A stretch of DNA of 40,952 bases from a virus. Each line of letters starts with the position of its first letter. The stretch's first letter is position 1. The notes under the pieces are model-generated. The model saw nothing but the letters and a program-made list of their open reading frames with translations, did no database searches and was not told the origin of the DNA. Below are positions 1 through 6,789 of this stretch, one piece after another. The DNA is taken from positions 1-40,952 of the IMG/VR virus record IMGVR_UViG_3300033141_003738; one strand, written 5' to 3'. The translations under genes and the position numbers were made by a program.

Positions 1-9
1 ACGTCGAAA
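1..9. repeat. Left copy of 9-base terminal direct repeat
   Basis: ACGTCGAAA opens the window and is found again as its last nine bases (40944-40952). A chance match of nine exact bases at both ends is unlikely. It fits the filled-in cohesive ends of a cos phage or the overlap of a circular assembly. The terminase small-subunit gene and GC-rich repeats lie just inside the other end, where a cos site is expected. Confidence 0.55.
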
Positions 10-64
10 TCAACCACTGGTATTTTCTCAAATCTGGCACAGTACCTATTGTTTTTTTAAGCAC

Positions 65-370
65 TTACCTTGTTATTTTTTTTATATGTAATTCTAAAAT
101 CGCTTTTGCTGTAGCAATCGCTGCTGATTCTTGGATTGATAGATCATTCTCAACGCAATAAACATCTGTTGTTTTTAGACCGTCAAACCATATTAAGTGA
201 TAGTCTTCAATATCATGCCTGCAAATGTTTATAAATATTTGCTTGCTTAGTTTTTCCCAAACTGGGATTAGTTTGCCTAAAGATTTATCAAAACTATAAT
301 ATCCAACGCTGTGTGGGTCATTGTAATTCATAAACTTTATAATTATCTTATTGGCTTCTTTTGGTTTCAT
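65..370 (-). CDS. Hypothetical protein, 101 aa
   Basis: I do not recognise this protein. It is a soluble mixed alpha/beta sequence of 101 residues, basic at both ends. Its C-terminal part reads as an amphipathic helix (SIQESAAIATAKAILEL). The unrelated-looking 136-aa protein at 2836-3246 has a similar helix after a similar D-x-SIQ motif (DISIQSAFIMAIATRI), so the two may be distant paralogues. The ATG follows AAGGTAAGTAA, a usable ribosome site. It is the last gene before the window edge on the minus strand. Its transcript probably starts at the promoter at 535-563 and passes a terminator-like hairpin (385-453) just before the ATG, so expression may be attenuated. It is orphaned from the early block and lies downstream of the adhesin gene. 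Confidence 0.7.
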   Translation of the reverse strand: MKPKEANKIIIKFMNYNDPHSVGYYSFDKSLGKLIPVWEKLSKQIFINICRHDIEDYHLIWFDGLKTTDVYCVENDLSIQESAAIATAKAILELHIKKITR

Positions 371-447
371 TTACTTACCTTATTAAAAAAAGGGGTGCCG
401 ACCACGAAAAAAACAATTATCGGTTTTTTGTTAATAAAAAAATACAC
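367..447 (-). CDS. Possible 26-aa hydrophobic leader peptide
   Basis: A GTG-started frame of 26 codons runs through the hairpin in front of the 101-aa gene and ends with a TGA that overlaps that gene's ATG (ATGA). The peptide is hydrophobic (IIVFFVVG core) and ends in basic residues. AAGG lies ten bases before the GTG, so a ribosome site is possible but not strong. If translated, it would couple the downstream start to translation across the terminator hairpin. This is inference from layout only; the frame could be chance in an AT-rich leader. Confidence 0.25.
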   Translation of the reverse strand: MYFFINKKPIIVFFVVGTPFFNKVSK

Positions 448-453
448 CCCTTT
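385..453 (-). terminator. Terminator-like hairpin ahead of the 101-aa gene
   Basis: On the minus strand AAAGGGGTG (453-445) pairs exactly with CACCCCTTT (397-389), and the transcript continues into a run of seven U (391-385). The 47-base interior can form a further small stem (CCGA/TCGG). The T-run ends 15 bases before the ATG at 370. The position fits an attenuator in the leader of the 101-aa gene rather than an end-of-operon terminator. Confidence 0.5.
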
Positions 454-479
454 CGCTACCTTAATATATTTTATTTTTT

Positions 480-488
480 TTATTTCAT
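480..488 (-). other. Two-codon mini-ORF (Met-Lys-stop) behind a G-run
   Basis: On the minus strand AGGGGGGACT is followed by ATG AAA TAA. The G-run at 497-492 can pair with the anti-Shine-Dalgarno sequence with one G-U pair, so ribosomes may initiate here. It lies in the leader of the 101-aa gene, downstream of the promoter at 535-563. Two-codon minigenes are known from the lambda bar loci, but function here is not shown. Confidence 0.3.
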
Positions 489-531
489 AGTCCCCCCTAT
501 TTTTTTTAAACAATACTTTATTATAAGATAT

Positions 532-588
532 TTTATATTATTAGTGTTTTCTGAAAATAGCAAATGCTAAGATAAAAAAAAACCCTTT
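532..588. repeat. Direct repeat copy 1 (promoter-bearing)
   Basis: About 57 bases here recur at 2505-2559 with only a few differences, in the same orientation. Each copy contains a sigma-70-like promoter on the minus strand and an A-run followed by CCCTTT. The repeat is not coding. It probably arose by duplication of a promoter cassette in front of two late or moron-type genes. Confidence 0.85.
535..563 (-). promoter_or_regulatory. Sigma-70-type promoter for the 101-aa gene
   Basis: Minus strand: TTGCTA (563-558), 17-base spacer, TAATAT (540-535). The spacing is ideal and five of six bases match in the -10 element. The spacer contains AGAAAACACTAA, shared with the promoter at 2508-2536. Conservation of the whole element in two places supports function. 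Confidence 0.65.
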
Positions 589-627
589 CTATGCTGCAAT
601 CATTTTACTGAAGAATGAAGTTAAATA

Positions 628-2463
628 TTATATTTCTAAATCTTCTAAATCTTCAAATCGTGACTTGGCTTGATTGGGAATTATTTTATTTTCAATTGTA
701 TCTGTTTTATCATTTCCATTATCGCCAATATATTTAATATCAAAATATATTCCCTTGGTAAGGGTGCTTTTAATTGATTCCGTTTCAATAATTGGTAATT
801 GCCATTTACCTGTTGAATCTGCTGTTGTCTCTACATCTATAGTAATCCAATTATTATTATGTATAAATGGGGTTGGACTATATGCTCTGATTTTTGCGTC
901 AACTGGCATTTCGTCAACGCTTTTAACGCATCCATAAACAATACAGTTAAGTATATCATGGCAATTAAATACAAATCCATATGAAGCAATCAATTCATCT
1001 AGAACAGGTGTTGATTGACCTGTTTCAGAATAAAAAATAGCTTTAAATGATAAATTTTTCCCACCGGTAAGCGGTAATGTGGTTTTATTGGCTAAAATTG
1101 TTATCACATCATTACTTTGGGCAAAACTACTATTAGATATTTCCCATGCTAGTCCGGCCCACCAATAATCAACCCCGCTTATATTTAAAATTAGTTTTAT
1201 ATCATCATTTCCAGTTTTTGTATAAGTTAACAATATATCAACTAATTCATCTGTTAATACTGGGCTTGCATTCATAACCCATGAATTATTTTGTGAGTAT
1301 TTTTGTCCCGTATATTCCATTGTTAATTCATCAATACTTGAAAGCGTATTAGCATTAGTGAACACAGCAATAATATCTAAATCATTGTCTTCATCTAATG
1401 TGTCTAAATTAGTATTTATTTCAGCTAAGGTATTGGCTTGGGCATAACTACCATCAGAAGCCAACCAATCAGCACCATCAAAATATTGACCATTGCTAAT
1501 ATATTTTACATTGCCAATAGATGCATCATTCAAGTTATCAAACGATTGAACATTGCCCACACCCAAATAAGAAAATTCCGGTAACCCAACACTAGCTTCA
1601 ATATATTCTATTTCCGGTAATGAATAATCAGCACTATGATTACTTGTATGTTGAACCGTGTTAAAAATAACCAAATCTTCTAAATAAAAATTTGAAATCA
1701 TTGAGTCAGTTGTATCATTTCCTATTTTGATAGTATCTGCTAAATTAATAGATTCTACTATTCCGGTAGTAACTCCTTTCTGTACACCATCAATAAATAG
1801 TCTTACTTCTCCCGAAATTAAATCTATATTAAGTTCAAAGATATAAGCAGTTCCAGCAGTGGGATTCCAATTTCCAAGGTTGGCGTTGACAATAAATACT
1901 CCATTTGATTTCCTTATTGCAATTGCAATTCTACCATCTAATGATAGGTTCGTGATTTGGATAAGGTCAAGATTAGTAGCTGAATCATATGAAAAATAAA
2001 AACTTTGATCTATTGCAGGTGTACCAGAATAATTAGGGGTAACCTTAGCCCTAATAGTTCCAACGGTTGTTATATTTGAATTATTAACACCGCTATAAGT
2101 AATACTTCTATTGTCACTATGAGCTAAATCTAACCTATTATTTAATACTGAAGCACCGCCAATCGCTGCACCAATTAATAATCCGTTACCCCAGCTACCA
2201 TTTATATTGTTTGTGTAAGTTGCTCCAAAAGTTGCGTTAATTGGCCTTTGGTTTTTTTGCTTAACAGATCCATCTGCAAATTCCAACTTATCAGGATCAT
2301 AGGTAAACCCATCATCATTAGTAAAAAGTTGATTAAAATAAAGTTCTGGATTATCAATTAATGCAAGTTTAACCTTACTAGTTTCTGACCAATCAAAATC
2401 TTCTGGTATAAATCTTTGGTAATTATTTTCATCATCATACGGTAATATTATCGTTAAACTCAT
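628..2463 (-). CDS. Adhesin-like virion protein with lectin-type domain, 611 aa
   Basis: This is probably a surface-exposed head or tail decoration that binds cell-surface glycans. Residues about 75-280 look like a concanavalin A/LamG-type beta sandwich (ELNIDLISGEVRLFIDGVQ is the typical strand pair). Two similar modules follow at roughly 330-400 and 435-510, each opening with an aromatic-rich motif (YFDGADWLASDGSYAQAN and WWAGLAWEISNSSFAQSN). The last 100 residues resemble a carboxypeptidase-regulatory/Ig-like fold. There is no signal peptide, as expected for a virion protein. It has its own promoter (2508-2536) and AAGG before the ATG, and it lies away from the tail module. The domain reading comes from sequence pattern only; a tail fibre or a capsid fibre are both possible. 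Confidence 0.75.
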   Translation of the reverse strand: MSLTIILPYDDENNYQRFIPEDFDWSETSKVKLALIDNPELYFNQLFTNDDGFTYDPDKLEFADGSVKQKNQRPINATFGATYTNNINGSWGNGLLIGAAIGGASVLNNRLDLAHSDNRSITYSGVNNSNITTVGTIRAKVTPNYSGTPAIDQSFYFSYDSATNLDLIQITNLSLDGRIAIAIRKSNGVFIVNANLGNWNPTAGTAYIFELNIDLISGEVRLFIDGVQKGVTTGIVESINLADTIKIGNDTTDSMISNFYLEDLVIFNTVQHTSNHSADYSLPEIEYIEASVGLPEFSYLGVGNVQSFDNLNDASIGNVKYISNGQYFDGADWLASDGSYAQANTLAEINTNLDTLDEDNDLDIIAVFTNANTLSSIDELTMEYTGQKYSQNNSWVMNASPVLTDELVDILLTYTKTGNDDIKLILNISGVDYWWAGLAWEISNSSFAQSNDVITILANKTTLPLTGGKNLSFKAIFYSETGQSTPVLDELIASYGFVFNCHDILNCIVYGCVKSVDEMPVDAKIRAYSPTPFIHNNNWITIDVETTADSTGKWQLPIIETESIKSTLTKGIYFDIKYIGDNGNDKTDTIENKIIPNQAKSRFEDLEDLEI

Positions 2464-2504
2464 ATATTGCCTTTTTTTTAAATAATATTATTTTTACATA
2501 ATAA

Positions 2505-2559
2505 TTTATATTATTAGTGTTTTCTAAAAATGGCAAATGGTAAGATAAAAAAACCCTTT
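2505..2559. repeat. Direct repeat copy 2 (promoter-bearing)
   Basis: This is the second copy of the element at 532-588. The shared part includes the -35, spacer and -10 sequences and the A-run followed by CCCTTT. It lies directly upstream of the 611-aa gene on the minus strand. Confidence 0.85.
2508..2536 (-). promoter_or_regulatory. Sigma-70-type promoter for the 611-aa adhesin gene
   Basis: Minus strand: TTGCCA (2536-2531), 17-base spacer, TAATAT (2513-2508), 45 bases before the ATG at 2463. It is nearly identical to the promoter at 535-563. Confidence 0.7.
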
Positions 2560-2835
2560 TTCGTTAAATAGTTGTTGTGCTAAAAAAGATAAGGGGCTTT
2601 GGTTATCAATAATGGTTGAATATTATTGATATTTTATAAGCTTCGCACTTATTTGGGGATCATGTTTAGACGCTGTTAGTATTACCACACTGTATTAAAA
2701 CTCTATGCCTATGCGAATCAAGGGTAATATGGTTAGCAACTTACCTATTACGAGCAAAGTATTTTACAACCAATTGGTTAATATCCGCTTGCTTCATTCG
2801 ATATTTTAAAATCATCTCAGCTAAAAAGATGTTAA
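2537..2835. other. Gene-poor stretch with hairpins
   Basis: I see no convincing gene in these 300 bases. There is a perfect 9-bp inverted repeat (ATCAATAAT 2605-2613, ATTATTGAT 2622-2630) and a smaller one (ATAAG/CTTAT, 2636-2652). Neither has a T-run behind it on the minus strand. A 24-codon minus-strand frame (2741-2815) lacks a good ribosome site. No tRNA fold was found on either strand. Confidence 0.5.
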
Positions 2836-3246
2836 TTAAGTTGCTTTGTTTTTGCAAGTATTTTTTTCATAAAAACTCATTTCTTTTATTCTTGTTGCTA
2901 TGGCCATTATAAAGGCACTTTGTATTGAAATATCGTATGTAAAAATCATAGTTTTTGCATATTTTAAAATAATTTCCATGATATATGCTACACTTGTGGG
3001 TTTTTTTGATTTACAGTCTTTTTCTGAAATTATTTCAATTAAGTCCATTATAGAATCAAATGAGTTAGGATAAAAAACATCATATTGATCCAAGAAATGC
3101 GAATCAATATTATCTGGTAACATCTTACCTGTATATTTTATAATTATTTCTATAGATTCATCTAGTGAAGGGGTAATCCATGTCATGGCTTCTTGTTGTA
3201 GTATTTTTGTTGGTTTCATTGATATGTTTATTATTTTTTCATTCAT
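2836..3246 (-). CDS. Hypothetical protein, 136 aa
   Basis: I do not recognise a family. The protein is soluble and mostly helical, with a helix near the C-terminus after DISIQ that resembles one in the 101-aa protein at 65-370. It follows the 48-aa zinc-ribbon gene with one base between them, and an AGGA lies just before its ATG, so the two form an operon. This leftward operon diverges from the primase operon across the putative origin, so early expression is likely. A role in host takeover or origin control is only a guess from position. Confidence 0.75.
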   Translation of the reverse strand: MNEKIINISMKPTKILQQEAMTWITPSLDESIEIIIKYTGKMLPDNIDSHFLDQYDVFYPNSFDSIMDLIEIISEKDCKSKKPTSVAYIMEIILKYAKTMIFTYDISIQSAFIMAIATRIKEMSFYEKNTCKNKAT

Positions 3247-3247
3247 A

Positions 3248-3394
3248 TTAATCCTGCCATTTGTACTTATTAAATATAATCCAATTTATCCATTTTTGCT
3301 TACACTTCTTACATATACTATGAGTGATCGAAAAATTAAAAAGAGGTAATCTTATTCCTAAAACTTTTTTACAATCACAGCATTTATTTATCAT
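3248..3394 (-). CDS. Small zinc-ribbon-like protein, 48 aa
   Basis: This short gene has an excellent ribosome site (AGGAG, 8 bases before the ATG). The peptide has a CCxC pair near the start (residues 5-8) and CKKC at 28-31, a four-cysteine pattern that could hold one zinc ion. The C-terminus is aromatic and basic (KWINWII). It is the first gene of the leftward operon, directly beside the iteron block, so a DNA- or RNA-polymerase-binding role is plausible but unproven. It is too short to assign to a family by eye. Confidence 0.7.
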   Translation of the reverse strand: MINKCCDCKKVLGIRLPLFNFSITHSICKKCKQKWINWIIFNKYKWQD

Positions 3395-3418
3395 AAAAAA
3401 CTCCTGTTTATTTTATTT

Positions 3419-3427
3419 ATTATAACA
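3419..3427 (-). promoter_or_regulatory. Extended -10 promoter of the leftward operon
   Basis: Minus strand TGTTATAAT, a perfect extended -10 element, lies 25 bases before the ATG at 3394. The expected -35 position holds TGTATC, a poor match, and overlaps an ATACAC box of the iteron block. This suggests that a protein bound to the boxes could repress or activate the promoter. Confidence 0.5.
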
Positions 3428-3442
3428 CAATAAGTTATAATG

Positions 3443-3866
3443 ATACACCACATTGTGTACGTTTTAGTGTATTTTTAGCCATGCGTTAAGTTAATGAATT
3501 AATTGATTAATACACTGCATAGTGTATTTTGCCGTGTATGGTCGTAAATCGTTGAAACCCTTTGCTGGATTGCCTTTAGCCTATTTAGTGTATAAAGTGT
3601 ATGTTTTTTTCAACTTCTTTTTTATATATGCGGTTCTTTTTTTTCGTTTTTTTTGATTTTTTATAAAAAAACTAATTTCCATTATGAATCTCAATAGAAA
3701 AAAAGTATACACTTTATACACTAAATCACCATATTTCAATCATACTCGGCTTGTCGGCTATTTATAACTATACACGGCAAAATACACTGTGCAGGGCATG
3801 AAGATAATAATTTCATAGACTTGACGCGACTTCGGAAAATACACTAATTTATACATTTTATACACT
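3443..3866. repeat. Iteron block and nested palindrome, candidate replication origin
   Basis: The 7-mer ATACACT or its complement occurs ten times: 3466, 3510, 3521, 3587, 3596, 3707, 3716, 3782, 3839 and 3860. There are further near matches at 3443, 3533 and 3770. The boxes sit in mirror order. A perfect 20-base arm pair (3583-3602 with 3707-3726) and a 24-base pair with one mismatch (3515-3538 with 3771-3794) share the same centre. Between the inner arms lie 104 bases dominated by T- and A-runs, as in a duplex-unwinding element. The primase-helicase gene is the first gene to the right. The arrangement fits an iteron-type origin or a large operator array. Confidence 0.6.
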
Positions 3867-4107
3867 GTGCATAGCAAAAAAAATAAAATTAGTTTAAAAT
3901 CAGTTGGATTTTCTAAGAAAAATTTATACGTAATGTATAAATTAATTATAAAATAATATATGTTTAAGGATTTTTAAAAATACAACATTTTGCGCAAAAA
4001 ATGTTTTTTTATTTGCATTATCGTTATTTTTATTTAAAAATTAATTATCAAATTTTGGATGTGACAAATCAAAATACAAAATTTACCGGTCTTTGACCGT
4101 TAAAATA
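3867..4107. other. AT-rich leader between iterons and primase
   Basis: No gene is visible here. Inverted repeats are: AATTTATAC 3921-3929 with GTATAAATT 3935-3943; the palindrome TTTTGCGCAAAA at 3988-3999, inside a larger AACATTTT/AAAATGTT hairpin; and CGGTC 4087-4091 with GACCG 4095-4099. A weak promoter (TTGCAT at 4013-4018 and TAAAAA at 4035-4040) could serve the primase or a short RNA. Confidence 0.4.
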
Positions 4108-4160
4108 GACTGGCCTTGCAAACCTATGTCACATTCTTTTGTAGGGCCAGTCGTTTTTTT
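4108..4160 (+). terminator. Strong intrinsic terminator just before the primase gene
   Basis: GACTGGCCTTGCAAA (4108-4122) pairs along its full length with TTTGTAGGGCCAGTC (4138-4152), counting two G-U pairs. The loop is 15 bases, and GTTTTTTT follows directly. The T-run ends ten bases before the primase ATG (4170). It therefore acts either as an attenuator for the primase operon or as the end of a short RNA made from the origin region. Confidence 0.7.
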
Positions 4161-4169
4161 GGATAGTGA

Positions 4170-6572
4170 ATGGATCTATTTGAACAAGCTAGGCAAAAAA
4201 TAAACCAAGGATTGATACAATCAATATATCCTAATGGAAAATCCGAACTTGATGAATATTATATTTTATCACCACTTAGGAATGATAAAAATATTGGTTC
4301 ATTTCACATTAATTTAAATTCTGGGTACTGGGTTGACCACGCCACAAGTGAGGGTGGAGACTTTATTGATTTAATAAGTAAGGATAAAAAGATTTCAAAA
4401 AAAGAGGCTGCCGAACTTATTATTGATGATAAAACAATAAATAAACCAATTCAACCAAGAAAAAAAATAAAGGAGAAGCCAAATCATCAAGCAATGGTTA
4501 TTGAACAAACAGAAGAAAGGAAAAAGCAATTAATTAATTTTGTTAGTTCTGATTTCTTTAAGGAAAAATTTGGAAAAGTTGCCGACATTTGGGATTATAT
4601 TAATTCTAGAAACGAATGGAAATTTAGCACAGTTAAATTTTCAAAAAAAGATGGATCAAAAGACATAATTCCCTTTTATTTAAACGAATATAATAAATGG
4701 AAATCAGCAGGCGCTGTAAATGCAATTGGAGTACCCGAACCCTTTAATATAAATAAAGTTGAGAAAGGCGATAAAATATTAATAGTCGAGGGAGAAAAAT
4801 GCGCTAGCTGTAAAGTTGAGGGGTATACACTTGTTAGTTGGTGGGGTGGGACACAAAGAGTTGATAAAACAGACTGGTCTGGCCTTGAAAAAATAAAAGA
4901 TATTATAATTTGGCCTGATCATGATAAACAAAGAGATAAAGTAAATAACAATCTTTTCCCTAAAAGAAAACAACCAGGCTTTAAGGCCGCTCTTCAAATA
5001 CAAAACATACTCCCGCAAGCAAAAATATTAAATATATATCGCTGGGGAATAGATGAAACCATTAAGAATGGTTGGGATATAGCAGATCACATTGAAGAGG
5101 GAAAAGACCCATTAGATTTTATAAAAGAGTATAAACCCAGAGATTTTATATCACCAAAGATAATTAAAGAAATGTTTATAGATGATTTTTATTGCGGTGG
5201 ACTGAAGCAATTCAATGGCTTTTTTTGGGAATATATTAGTAAGAAAAAATATTGGAAAGGTATAAGCCTAAAAGACCTATACTGTAATCTACAGTATTGG
5301 CTTGATGATACTGGATTACAAGAGGATATAGAACGAGATACTTGCGGCAAAGATAATAAATTTATTTCAAATGTTGAAGCTTACTTAAAAAGGCATAGGA
5401 GAAAAATAGAGGATAACCCATTTTTAAAAGCGGCCATAAATCCATTCATAAATATGAGAAATGGTGTAATTGAAATAATTCACGACAAGTTTAAATGGCA
5501 TCCGGTAAAGGAAAAAGATGAGTTATTTTTTAAAGACCTTCATATGGTTAATGTACTTGATTTTGATTTTGATTTTAAAAACAGAGACAAAGTTTCACCA
5601 GAAAAAGATTGCCCTGTTTTTTATAAATTTATAAAAGATGCAATTCCCAAAGAATATCTTATTGATAATGATCCAAACGAAGCATATAAAGAGTGTCTGG
5701 ACTTTGTTACTCAAATATTAGCATACACTGTTAGTCCAATAAAAAAGAGGCCATTATTTTTTGGCATAATTGGGGAGCAAGAAACAGGTAAAACCTTTCT
5801 AGTGAAAATAGTAAAAGAGTTCATTGGTAAAGAATTTACTGTTGATGTACCCATGAAAGAATGGTCAAACAGATTTTTTGCTCATTCACTATTGGGAGCT
5901 AAAGCTATAGTCGAACCAGACATGAAGCAAAGTGAAAAAATACCTGAAAATATAATAAAAATGTATAGCGGTGATGTAACAGTATCTATTGAAGGTAAAA
6001 ATAGAGACAGCGAACATGGTGTAGATATGTCTTTAGCAATATTTATAGTATCTAATTACAGCTTTAGGACAAGTGCCCTAGAGGGATTAGAAAGAAGATT
6101 AGTATTATTTCCATTTAAAAACAAATTATCTAAAGAAGATACCGACGATTTTATGTTAGAAAGAATGGTAGGTAAACATGTTAATTATAGCGGTATAACA
6201 AAAGATGAAAGGCCCGCAATAATGGCGCTAGTATTAAGAGCATGGATTAAGCTTTGTTCAAACAAATTCCATATTGATTCGCCTGAATGGTCTAAATGTG
6301 AAAAGAAAAAATGGGTACTTGAATCAAATACTGTTAAAAACTTTATTAACGATAGATATACAAAAATGGCAACAGAAGAAATAATTAATAAAAAAGACTT
6401 TTATAATACTTATAATCTTTGGTGCATAGAAGAGGGCCACGATTTTCCGTTTAAGAAAAATAGATTTTTTGAAGAAGTCTTTAGAGATAGAAGATTTGTA
6501 TTAAAAAGAAACTCAATAACTAATAATATTCATATTGAACCAGATAAAACAAATGAAGATATTCCATTTTAA
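4170..6572 (+). CDS. Primase-helicase (TOPRIM plus D5/DUF5906-type helicase), 800 aa
   Basis: This protein probably primes and unwinds DNA at the phage origin. Residues 1-90 resemble the primase zinc-binding-like N-domain (SFHINLNSGYWVDHAT) but without the cysteines, so metal binding may be lost. A TOPRIM domain follows, with VEGEK at 206-210 and WPDHD at 248-252, the two acidic motifs of that fold. The C-terminal half is a superfamily 3-type ATPase: Walker A GEQETGKT near 535, a VSNYS sensor segment and an ERR arginine pair near 640. Length and order fit phage and plasmid primase-helicases with DUF5906. The start is the first ATG. Only GGA lies before it, a weak ribosome site, which fits low or regulated output after the upstream terminator. 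Confidence 0.9.
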   Translation: MDLFEQARQKINQGLIQSIYPNGKSELDEYYILSPLRNDKNIGSFHINLNSGYWVDHATSEGGDFIDLISKDKKISKKEAAELIIDDKTINKPIQPRKKIKEKPNHQAMVIEQTEERKKQLINFVSSDFFKEKFGKVADIWDYINSRNEWKFSTVKFSKKDGSKDIIPFYLNEYNKWKSAGAVNAIGVPEPFNINKVEKGDKILIVEGEKCASCKVEGYTLVSWWGGTQRVDKTDWSGLEKIKDIIIWPDHDKQRDKVNNNLFPKRKQPGFKAALQIQNILPQAKILNIYRWGIDETIKNGWDIADHIEEGKDPLDFIKEYKPRDFISPKIIKEMFIDDFYCGGLKQFNGFFWEYISKKKYWKGISLKDLYCNLQYWLDDTGLQEDIERDTCGKDNKFISNVEAYLKRHRRKIEDNPFLKAAINPFINMRNGVIEIIHDKFKWHPVKEKDELFFKDLHMVNVLDFDFDFKNRDKVSPEKDCPVFYKFIKDAIPKEYLIDNDPNEAYKECLDFVTQILAYTVSPIKKRPLFFGIIGEQETGKTFLVKIVKEFIGKEFTVDVPMKEWSNRFFAHSLLGAKAIVEPDMKQSEKIPENIIKMYSGDVTVSIEGKNRDSEHGVDMSLAIFIVSNYSFRTSALEGLERRLVLFPFKNKLSKEDTDDFMLERMVGKHVNYSGITKDERPAIMALVLRAWIKLCSNKFHIDSPEWSKCEKKKWVLESNTVKNFINDRYTKMATEEIINKKDFYNTYNLWCIEEGHDFPFKKNRFFEEVFRDRRFVLKRNSITNNIHIEPDKTNEDIPF

Positions 6573-6587
6573 AACAAAGGAGCTATC

Positions 6588-6695
6588 ATGGCAGGACTAT
6601 TAACATGGGCAATAACATATTTAATTGTTAAAAAACTTGATAAAATGACAGAGTATAAAATACCAAAAGGCAAACACAAAAGAAGATACTTATAG
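6588..6695 (+). CDS. Small protein with hydrophobic N-terminus, 35 aa
   Basis: A good ribosome site (AAGGAG) precedes the ATG, 15 bases after the primase stop. The peptide begins with a hydrophobic stretch of about 13 residues (LLTWAITYLIV) and ends in a very basic tail (KGKHKRRYL). This could be a short membrane anchor with a cytoplasmic positive tail. It has no recognisable family. The spacing and ribosome site support real translation within the primase operon. Confidence 0.55.
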   Translation: MAGLLTWAITYLIVKKLDKMTEYKIPKGKHKRRYL

Positions 6696-6714
6696 CAACA
6701 AACACGGAGGAACT

Positions 6715-6789
6715 ATGTACGACTGTAGTTGTGAACAGGCAATTTATTTTTATAACGAGGCTTGGGAAATTATTAAGGATGGTGAGTGA
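6715..6789 (+). CDS. Very small acidic protein, 24 aa
   Basis: GGAGG lies four bases before the ATG, and the stop overlaps the next gene's start (TGATG). The peptide has two cysteines near its start (CSC) and is acidic. It may be a functional micropeptide or simply a coupling frame that delivers ribosomes to the coiled-coil gene behind it. Confidence 0.5.
   Translation: MYDCSCEQAIYFYNEAWEIIKDGE

Noticed and set aside
1-64. GTG frame running off the left edge on the minus strand
   Set aside because: It starts three bases after AAGG and, across the putative joined ends, meets a stop after 21 codons. The peptide has no recognisable feature.
361-570. Plus-strand frame of 69 codons
   Set aside because: It is opposite the promoter and leader of the 101-aa gene, is mostly Phe/Tyr/Ile from A/T runs, and has no ribosome site.
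2705-2809. 34-codon plus-strand frame in the gene-poor stretch
   Set aside because: It has no ribosome site, no promoter in that direction and no family; the minus-strand frame (2741-2815) is equally unsupported.
2741-2815. 24-codon minus-strand frame with a basic helical peptide
   Set aside because: It looks protein-like (MKQADINQLVVKYF), but its ATG lacks a ribosome site and its length is too short to judge.
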